The notes beneath the pieces are model-generated. The model was not told the origin of the DNA. It saw nothing but the letters and a program-made list of their open reading frames with translations, and searched no databases. A stretch of DNA of 64,000 bases. It comes from Enoplolaimus lenunculus (Eukaryota > Nematoda > Enoplea > Enoplida > Thoracostomopsidae). Made by a program: the position numbers and the translations under genes. Position 1 is the first letter of the stretch. Each line of letters opens with the position of its first letter. The stretch covers positions 34,087 to 98,086 of the forward strand of contig JASANG010003435.1 in NCBI GenBank assembly GCA_030248215.1, read 5' to 3'. Shown one piece after another: positions 58,001 through 64,000 of the stretch.

Positions 58001-61000
58001 CGTTTAGAGTCTGGTCTGTTGACTTACGGCCTTCGGTTAACTTCACTTCAATCTGACTTTTTCAACGCCACATTGAACCATCATCGACACTCTGAGTCGG
58101 AGTTGGAAAAACGACTCGCGCTCGAGCGGTTGAAACATGGCGTTGAGCGGATGGAAACAACGGTCAAACAGTATACAACCAGAGTGGATGGAATTGATGG
58201 TGAGGATTTGCAGCAAATTTAATCCTTTCTGTCATGAATATTTTCCATTTCATCTGAGATTTCGGTACGTATTCGTAAATGTATGTCGAAACTATAATCA
58301 GGTGGTAATAAGTTTTATAAGCTCATGAACCAATGAGTGTGATGCTTTAAACTTTAGCAGTTTTCGCATTTGATTCGCTCTGCTTGTTCTTAAAGCTTCA
58401 TGATAGCAGTTTTTACAGTTCGCTTCTTTAACATTTGAAAACCTATAATTATATATACTGGTAATAGGTCTTACGAAGAGTGCATAACACAAGATTATGC
58501 AACTCTTGGGGTTCCGCATGGTACGAAATGTACCACCGGGCGTTGGTCACTTGCAATACCCCTAAATTAAACTATAAGCGAAGTATTTTTGATGTCGGGT
58601 ACATAAAGTGACTTGGTTCGCACAGGTTGTACTCCCCTCTAAATAAGGGGGACGGACACAAACGCAATGCGTACCGGGGGTACCTTTTGTACCATGCAGA
58701 ACCCCAATAGTTGTATAGTCTTGTATCGTGCACTGTTGGTGCTACATTGATAAAATTCTAATCAGTGGCGAACTGAGTGATTTTGGAACTGAAACTATGG
58801 TTTGAACTTTCCAATAGACTGAAATTCAAGACAATTTCAATTGGAAGTCGGAAATATTTCAGCGTAAAGTTTGTTTAAATGCTATGTAATAAATGTTAGG
58901 CCAGATAGGGGCTAAAATGCCCATAGGTTGGAATGCGACCTTCTAGCGTTTGCTGAAGTCCGTTGAAACAAAAATATTTTAGTTTCATTGCATTTTCAGA
59001 TAAATTAGACAAAATGGCCACCAAACAAGACGTAACAGCGTTTCGATTGCATTTCGTGGATTTAGTGAACAAAATTGACAGAAACGCTCGAGCTTCCGAC
59101 GATCTCAGCTCGACCTTAACTCGAGTTCAATCTTCGTTGAGTCGACTTGAAAGTCAACTACCGCTATATTGCGAAAATGATAAGGTTTCAGTTGAAATTC
59201 ATTCATCTCTAATTGAATTTTGTTTTGATCAATTAGGGTCGCGCTATACTTTTTTAGGACCGCACGGCACTGAGCGTCAAAGGTAAAAAATAATTTTTAG
59301 ATGAATTACCGTGAGGGGTCGGTCGGGTAATTAATACCATGTTAGGGCCAACGGCTCCGCCAAATTCATTCGAAGCGGTCTGTGAACACAATAGTCTAGC
59401 GTATGGCAATATATTTCGAGCCCTTGATTAATTCAGTTTAAATGTTAAATATGGTCCGTGAAAACGTTATTTTTGAACCCTTTATAGATGAAAACGGTGC
59501 GAGCCGAGCCAGCTCGCGCGATTTTTATTGACCAACGTTTAGTTTTAGAAAATACAGATTCGCTCAAAATCGTAGCGTACTCTATTGCACCTAAAAGTAG
59601 AATGACTCCATTATTTGGAAGATTCTTAATTGGTACCTATAACGAAACTGTAACAGTTTGAATTTTTGAAGGTTAGAAGCTTAGGTCAATTCATAGAAAA
59701 GTGCCGTAACACCAGTATAAGCATATTCCTAAGCCTAAACGTAAGTGTGAGACTGAGCTACACCTAAGCCTGAACATGAACAAAAAATTAGTCTGCCGCT
59801 TAAGCTTAGTCTGCACCCGCAGAAAAACATTACTCCCCTGATCTTTAAATGAGCTAAAGTTCATTAATGTTTTGTTGAAAACGTAAAGCTTACCACTGTC
59901 ATAAATTGTTCTATCTTGTCCATAAACCTACAATTGTTGCATTAAAATTATTTTTTAAAGTTTCAGAATTCAAATCACGACAACGGAGTCGAGTTAATCA
60001 AACCACGGCATTCAAATGTTTCAATCCAAGTTTACTGTGAACGGAACGAAAACATCGCATGGACAGTAATACAACGTCGGAACGCAGGTACGCTGAACTG
60101 GGATGTTGTGGAAAGTGACAAATTAGACGCTTGAATATGTTTTGCTAATTCTGTTTTAAGAGCCTTTTTGGCGTTGGCCTCGTAAATTTCTGAGTTAGGT
60201 GATTGCAAGCTGGTAAACAAAGGAAGGGTACCCCTGCAGTGACCGGGGAAATTGTGTTTATTTAATAAACGGTTAAACGTTTAACCATTTGTGCGTCGCT
60301 TCCCTCGCCAACTTTTTACTTATGGCCGAAAACTTGTCTAGTCAGTGCCCGTCAGGGTAACCCGTTACTGGGGCCTGTACGTCCGAATGCCGCCAACGCG
60401 GAGAATCACGAGGATCCGCAAAATTAGCAATCACCTCCGGCACAACCATATCGAAATATATGCACGTTCCGGAATTCGTAACTTCACTTAGCCCAAAACT
60501 AATCTACTGAAACGAGAAAATCCAGCCGAGCACCTTAAGCTTAAGCGTTCTTGCAAGCTATTTCTGCCAATGCAATTTCACCGCGTTTTCTAAAATGTCA
60601 AGGAAAAAATAGCGGATGCAGATAAATTTTTTAAATTTAGGATTCAATTCGTAATTTGACATCGACCAATTACAGCATATCTGTAATTAAAAAACGCGAG
60701 ATGTTACGTGATTTATGACTAATTTCAAACATAACAGAAGTTTCGGTATTTCTATAATGGAAACGGAAATGGGAACCATGCCCGTAGCCTGCCCGCCTTG
60801 CTAGGGTGTTGGGGATAAAAATATGTTAGGAGGGGCATTTAAGAATTTTCCATGACTTACAAGCAAGGTTTAAAATGTTCTAGGGGGGCCAAAATTTTTC
60901 CAGGGGGCTGAGTCCTCTGGCCCCACGTTGGCTATGGGGCCGACGGGGAACGCATGCGGGTTTTGCCGAAAACGGATATCCGGTTACACCCTGATGTATG

Positions 61001-63435
61001 ATATATCTTGTACAATTCGGAAGGAGCTGAGTAATTCTCTAATAATAAACGTTTTTATCTTACAGGCCAACTTTCATTTAACCGAAATTTCACCGAATAC
61101 GAGACAGGATTTGGTTCGGTGGGCGGCGAATATTGGATTGGAAATAAGGTATCGATTTTCTAACTTTAAGTTTTGAAATGTTTCAAAATTATTTTTTGAG
61201 GGTAAAATCAAGATTTTTGCCTGAAATCATTACTCGGGGCTAAGCTCAGCTCCGTACGAAGAGTTTTTGGTCCTATATGTAAATTCGGTATATTTTTATT
61301 TAGAAACCAATTAAAAATGGGTCTGTTCGGTTATCCCCTTCATGCACTGTACGCCCAAAATGGTAGGATTTTTGAAAATGTTTGCATATTTGAGCTTCAC
61401 ATGACCTTGTAATCAGACATTTGGTTAAAAAGTATTGCAGCGCGCCAAATCAGTTATTTCACAGTAAATCGTTAACCAGACGTATGATTGCGAAAAAGGT
61501 AACATTATATTCGACTCAGCTCCGCAAACGGTATCAAATGGTAAATAATTTATCTCAAGTTTTTGCAATTTTTGGATCCTATGGGAGCCTTGGGCACCTT
61601 AAAGAAACCGAGTTTTACAAGAATTCAAATTTGGGCGCAGCATGATCTGGAGAGGTCACAACAAGCTGAAATATACAAAAACTTTACAAATCCAACCATT
61701 TTTTTGGACAATCGCCGGCAGTGGAGGTGCACTAAACACAACCTTTAAGGTTTTTTAATAGTGAATGCCTATGCAATATTTTGGGATAAGTTGAAAAATT
61801 GTTTGTCTATTAGCTGACCATTGGACCTGTTCTCTCGTGAATTTGTAGCTTGAACAGTAACGGTTGCGGGATACGCTATACTTTCCAATTAGATTAATGC
61901 CATCCGTCTTCATACGGTATCATATGTGAACACTTCGTATACGATACTGCGCAGTGTCGGATACGACAGACGAGCGTAACCCTTATACTAAATATACGAA
62001 GTTATGAAATGCTTAAATTTTTGATTATTTTAAGGTAATACATTTACTAACGGCCTCAAATCAATGGCAGCTTCGCATTGATATGTGGGATATCTATGAC
62101 CGACACTACGTAGCACATTATGGCTCGTTCTCAGTTGGGCCACCGGAATTATTTTATCCATTACACGTAAGGTTATAAGAATTTAGTTGTAGCATATCGG
62201 GATTGCAACCATCAGAGATAGCCGGAATTTCATTTCGAAAGGGTATTTTTGTGTTAGAGTATTTGAAACTTTGTTTTGAAGAGTGCTAACTTTATCGTAA
62301 CGCCTGTCACAGAGCACTTTGTGACACACGTTAGGATAGGGTTAACAAAAAAAGCGTTAGGGTAGGTTTATCGTGTGTCAAATTTCAAATTAACCCTTTC
62401 TCACATGAATATTTTCTAATTTCCCTGAGACCTAATTTTATGCTAGGATTCGAACTCCAGTGACTGGAGTGGGAGGCGTATACCATCACCACTCAGCTAT
62501 AGGAGCTTGACGCTCGAGCCCGAGAGGGCTGTCACGTCTTTTGGTGATTTAGTACTATGTATACGTGTTGCAATTGTTAAACACGGTGCGAGTCGATAAT
62601 TCTACTGTGTGATATTTTCTGTGCCGAAGCCATATTATTTTTTATTATAAACGGCGCATAATGACATGCAAAAATATGTCAGCCAGCGTAGCGAACAAGA
62701 AAAATTTAAAGTCTGTGAATGATTTTAGATCCTTCTGGAATTTCAGTAGAGCACATATTCTCCTAAGTATATTTGCAAGTTTTCACTTTTCAGGCGTAAA
62801 ATTTTGTCCGAAACTAAGTCAGTCTGTAAAATTGTTTCATGGCAGCAAGTACTGAAGAAACTGCCACTACTAATATGTTTGAAATCTCGGCGTGTAAACG
62901 TGTGAGACATGATTGTGCTGGTGCATATGCAATTTAATGCAGTGCGCTGTAAGTACGCTAGCCGGCAGGATAGACTTCAAATCACCACTCCGTACTCCTG
63001 CTTTTCCAGCTGCACAGTTAAAAGGTTTGAAGTTCCGGTTCCTACTTACACGGACACGGCGTATCCTAGCGTGAACTAGGATAAGCAGGAAATTGTTTTG
63101 AAAATTAATCAAGCATTATTGCAATCTTTAAGTTGAATTTAAAACTCGTTAAAAGCGCATCGGGCTATCATGAACGGTTTCAGATTGCGTCCTATTTTGG
63201 CAACGCTTCCGACGCTCTAAGCTACCATCAAGGCATGGCATTTTCAACGCCGGAATCGGACCGAGACGCGAGTCATACCCATTGTGCTCGCTATTACACT
63301 TCCGGTTGGTGGTTTTCGCATTGTCAACGAGCGAATTTGAACGGAAGATTCGACATTGGAATGATTTGGTTTGATAATCGAACGCAAACTTACTTGCAGC
63401 TACGAAAATCGGAGATGAAAATTGCGCCACTGTGA
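48972..63435 (+). CDS. Secreted coiled-coil protein with C-terminal fibrinogen-related domain, 15 exons, 839 aa
   Basis: Exons: 48972-49085, 49791-49971, 50504-50640, 51105-51303, 52428-52533, 55012-55171, 55346-55405, 55786-56052, 56649-56870, 57899-58199, 59000-59184, 59967-60087, 61066-61148, 62035-62166 and 63184-63435. All 14 joins preserve frame (2520 bp). Residues 1 to about 22 are a signal peptide. Residues about 39-300 and 390-635 are Leu/Gln/Glu/Arg-rich and read as coiled coil. Residues 328-335 (DESGSGSD) look like a glycosaminoglycan attachment site. Residues 640-839 form a fibrinogen C-terminal domain: C640/C668, WTVIQRR 676-682, GFGS..GEYWIGN, LLTASNQWQLRIDM, FST..SDRD (calcium-site Asp782 and Asp784), and C790/C803 around GWWFSHCQRANLNG. 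The layout resembles angiopoietins and fibrinogen-like proteins, which oligomerise through coiled coils and bind ligands with the globular domain. Orthology within this large family is unresolved. Confidence 0.9.
49282..49694. mobile_element. CAGGGTGCAACCGG element (hAT-like) in intron 1
   Basis: CAGGGTGCAACCGGAATTCC and AATTCCGGTTGCACCCTG are inverted ends. AGCATA flanks both sides. The interior repeats CCGGTTCCGGTA and CCGGTATTTT. Related ends occur at 52554, 18185 and 60965. Confidence 0.8.
49791..51303 (+). CDS. Fibrinogen-domain gene exons 2-4: first coiled-coil block
   Basis: The exons are 49791-49971, 50504-50640 and 51105-51303. Spacing of hydrophobic residues (LQDRLNRSENEIAKLKVEF, FSQLNELKLQC) suggests heptads. 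A basic run (QRRRVRRRAA) sits in exon 3 and could be a protease-sensitive or heparin-binding patch. The exon 4 donor (A|GTAATA) is weaker than its neighbours but is the only one seen that keeps frame with exon 5. Confidence 0.75.
50866..50985 (+). repeat. CTTAGG-family fragment in intron 3 of the fibrinogen-domain gene
   Basis: GGGACCATGTATAAATCGGG then AGAGTAAGCTTAA and TTTTGCTTAGGCTTAGG; the right end is absent. Confidence 0.55.
51547..51816. mobile_element. TTAA-flanked piggyBac-like MITE carrying a tRNA-like segment
   Basis: Also 270 bp: TTAA CTCTTTCTCACATG ... TATGAGTGAGAGGG TTAA. The tRNA-like part is better preserved: minus strand TATAGCTCAGTGGTCATC and GGGGTTCGAATC, about 35 bases apart. 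It lies in intron 4 of the fibrinogen-domain gene. Confidence 0.85.
52428..55405 (+). CDS. Fibrinogen-domain gene exons 5-7
   Basis: The exons are 52428-52533 (TCGATAG acceptor, GTAAGA donor), 55012-55171 and 55346-55405. Exons 5-6 carry further heptad-like sequence (DRLKKLEAKSESLEQ, IQLAELKQELIDLDD). A GCC motif with two cysteines (DDGCCSAGVE) in exon 6 may form inter-chain disulfides next to the coiled coil. Exon 7 is only 20 codons. The 2.5-kb intron after exon 5 contains repeats and no further in-phase exon. Confidence 0.75.
52554..52660. repeat. CAGGGTGCGACCGG element fragment
   Basis: CAGGGTGCGACCGGATATCC then CCGGCTTCGG and CCGGTATAAACC motifs. It begins 20 bp after the exon 5 donor. 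Confidence 0.6.
53070..53350. repeat. Dispersed repeat, copy in intron 5 of the fibrinogen-domain gene
   Basis: CCCTCGGCAACTTTTGACTT to GCCTAAGCGTTTCCACAAG matches 60300-60560 for over 250 bp (shared GGAGAATCA, GAGGATCCG, AAGCAATCACC, CGGCACA). Family not identified. Confidence 0.65.
55786..56052 (+). CDS. Fibrinogen-domain gene exon 8: acidic SGSG motif and Pro/Lys linker
   Basis: Phase 0 in and out. It begins with an acidic segment containing ESGSGSD and continues with a basic linker (RPKPKSKP) and a short helix (LLEKQLKRLQSHV). Acidic residues next to Ser-Gly-Ser-Gly are the known recognition context for xylosyltransferase, so a chondroitin or heparan sulphate chain at Ser330/332/334 is inferred. 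Confidence 0.8.
56649..59184 (+). CDS. Fibrinogen-domain gene exons 9-11: second coiled-coil block
   Basis: The exons are 56649-56870, 57899-58199 and 59000-59184. Leu and Val recur at heptad spacing (ELDQLVSDV, LEKRLALERLKHGVERMET, LTRVQSSLSRLESQL). Exon 11 ends with C640, which pairs with C668 in the fibrinogen domain. The exon 11 donor (AAG|GTTTCA) is poor but gives the only in-frame join found to exon 12. Confidence 0.8.
57042..57745. mobile_element. GTGGCGGATC element split by about 550 bp of inserted DNA
   Basis: The halves 57042-57115 and 57670-57745 match the contiguous copy at 40555-40730. The insert includes the CAGGGTGG element at 57228. Confidence 0.65.
57228..57602. mobile_element. 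CAGGGTGGCACC-ended hAT-like element in intron 9
   Basis: CAGGGTGGCACCGAACC and the inverted TTGGCACCCTG delimit about 375 bp without coding capacity. It sits within sequence that splits the GTGGCGGATC element (57042-57115 and 57670-57745). Confidence 0.6.
58219..58290. repeat. Terminal fragment of the TTAA MITE
   Basis: TTAATCCTTTCTGTCATGAA then TATTTTCCATTTCATCTGAG. It begins about 20 bp after the exon 10 donor. Confidence 0.6.
58298..58500. mobile_element. MITE, GTGTGTAGCACC family, decayed
   Basis: GGTGGTAATAAG and CTGGTAATAGGTCTTACGAA are degraded ends; the central TTCGCATTTGATTCGCTCTG matches the family. Confidence 0.5.
59685..59853 (-). mobile_element. hAT-type MITE in intron 11 of the fibrinogen-domain gene
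   Basis: GGTCAATTCATAGAAAAGTG then CAGTATAAGCATATTCCTAA; it ends at ACTCCCCTGATCTTTAAATG. Confidence 0.65.
59967..63435 (+). CDS. Fibrinogen-domain gene exons 12-15: globular fibrinogen-related domain
   Basis: The exons are 59967-60087, 61066-61148, 62035-62166 and 63184-63435 (TGA at 63433-63435). The translated order VYC, WTVIQRR, YETGFGSVGGEYWIGN, IHLLT, LRIDMWD, YPLH, IASYFGNASDALSYH, FST, HCARYYTSGWWFSHC, NLNGRF, EMKIAPL follows the family from end to end, so the domain looks intact. The exon 15 acceptor is at GGTTTCAG (63176-63183); the open frame upstream of it is intron. The exon 14 start is set by homology and frame and could be off by one base. Confidence 0.9.
60300..60560. repeat. 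Dispersed repeat, copy in intron 12 of the fibrinogen-domain gene
   Basis: Second copy of the 53070 repeat, same orientation, within the same gene. Clear ends were not found. Confidence 0.65.
61360..61690. mobile_element. Long-TIR foldback element, third copy, in intron 13
   Basis: TTTGCATATTTGAGCTTCAC then GCGCCAAATCAGTTATTTCA and a decayed right arm (TTCAAATTTGGGCGCAGC). Confidence 0.55.
62390..62593. mobile_element. TTAA-end piggyBac-like MITE, truncated
   Basis: TTAACCCTTTCTCACATGAA begins the copy, which matches the 47608 element through GTTAAACACGGTGCGA and then stops. It lies in intron 14 of the fibrinogen-domain gene. Confidence 0.75.
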
Positions 63436-63492
63436 ACGATGGAGAGTAGACAATGGTGGAGCTTGCGGAGATGCATGGTTCACCGAAATTTT

Positions 63493-63653
63493 GGCCCATG
63501 TACAAATCAAAGGTGGAACGTTATTCCGTGGGACTGGAATAGAGCTTGTGTAAGCTTTAAGCTAATTTTTTTGCTTAGGCTTACATATAAGATCATTCTT
63601 ACACTTAGGCTTATTCTTATACTAATGATCTGCCCTTGTTCAATACATTGGCC
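63493..63653 (+). mobile_element. hAT-type MITE in probable 3' UTR of the fibrinogen-domain gene
   Basis: GGCCCATGTACAAATCAAAG to CAATACATTGGCC, flanked by gaaatttt and gaaattct (7 of 8 bases identical). It starts 57 bp after the TGA stop and precedes the candidate poly(A) signals. Confidence 0.75.
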
Positions 63654-63814
63654 GAAATTCTTGAAGACACTGTTAAAAGACTTACAGGCTTTGGAGTAAA
63701 CTTGCTATGTTCGGCAGTCAAACAAAATGAGGTTATACCTTCCCGAAATGTAAATCATGGCTACGCGATTAGTGAATATTTGAAAATCGGACCAGTAGTC
63801 ACTTTATCATTCTA

Positions 63815-63871
63815 AATAAAATTTTTCTAAAGGCAAACGCTTGTTATGTATGACCCACGCGTTGCAATAAA
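63815..63871 (+). promoter_or_regulatory. Candidate poly(A) signals of the fibrinogen-domain gene
   Basis: AATAAA occurs at 63815-63820 and 63866-63871, about 380-430 bases past the stop. If either is used, the 3' UTR contains the MITE at 63493-63653. Confidence 0.45.
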
Positions 63872-64000
63872 CCTTTTCTAGGGAGTTCCAAAACTGTGAG
63901 CGCTCCTGAGTTCTTTCTAAATCGCGGGCGCTCCTCACGCATAGACGGATCCACGATTTATCAGTATGTGATCCGAGGTATTTCTAAGCTCACGCTTGTG

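Noticed and set aside
63133-63183. Upstream extension of the last fibrinogen exon
   Set aside because: Homology requires YPLH to join directly to IASYFGN, and a good acceptor (GGTTTCAG) sits exactly there; the extra 17 residues are intron.
1-64000. Virus-derived elements, CRISPR arrays, rRNA and bacterial genes
   Set aside because: No reverse transcriptase, capsid or envelope signatures, no long terminal direct repeats, no spaced short palindromic array and no rRNA-like sequence were seen; the genes are spliced animal genes.

Overview
The window is nuclear DNA of an animal, most likely a tunicate or another invertebrate chordate. The evidence is spliced genes with GT-AG introns of about 0.2-2.5 kb, an AT-rich background, a Lefty-type TGF-beta ligand (a mainly deuterostome family), a small JIP scaffold gene, and a fibrinogen-domain protein. 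Very many short DNA-transposon remnants fill the introns and intergenic space. The species cannot be named from sequence alone. No prokaryotic gene, rRNA, CRISPR array or virus-derived element was seen.

Layout. 1-7.8 kb: no convincing gene; a foldback element and several MITEs. 7.9-10.2 kb (minus strand): a two-exon TGF-beta ligand that looks like Lefty/Antivin. 11.08-13.45 kb: a 2.4-kb element with long terminal inverted repeats (TIRs) and an 8-bp target duplication, filled by oppositely oriented arms of a 46-bp minisatellite. 15.26-23.23 kb (minus strand): a nine-exon JIP (JNK-interacting protein) gene with SH3 and PTB domains. 31.8-33.04 kb (minus strand): a two-exon gene of unknown function, or upstream exons of JIP. 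33-48.9 kb: mostly dead repeats. 48.97-63.44 kb (plus strand): a 15-exon gene for a secreted 839-residue protein with a signal peptide, long coiled-coil region, a probable glycosaminoglycan attachment motif and a C-terminal fibrinogen-related domain.

The genes do not form an operon or an evident pathway. Lefty proteins are secreted Nodal antagonists, JIP is a cytoplasmic MAPK/kinesin scaffold, and the fibrinogen protein is extracellular. All exon joins given here keep the reading frame across every junction, which is the main support for the models.

The repeat landscape is the second theme. At least six non-autonomous families are definable by TIRs and target duplications: a hAT-type family with 8-bp duplications and an internal CTTAGG motif; a TTAA-flanked (piggyBac-like) family carrying a tRNA-like insert; a GGGTGGCGC family with TTA duplications; a TA-flanked CTGTAGTGACC family; a family ending GTGTGTAGCACC; and CAGGGTG-ended hAT-like elements. 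Several are nested.
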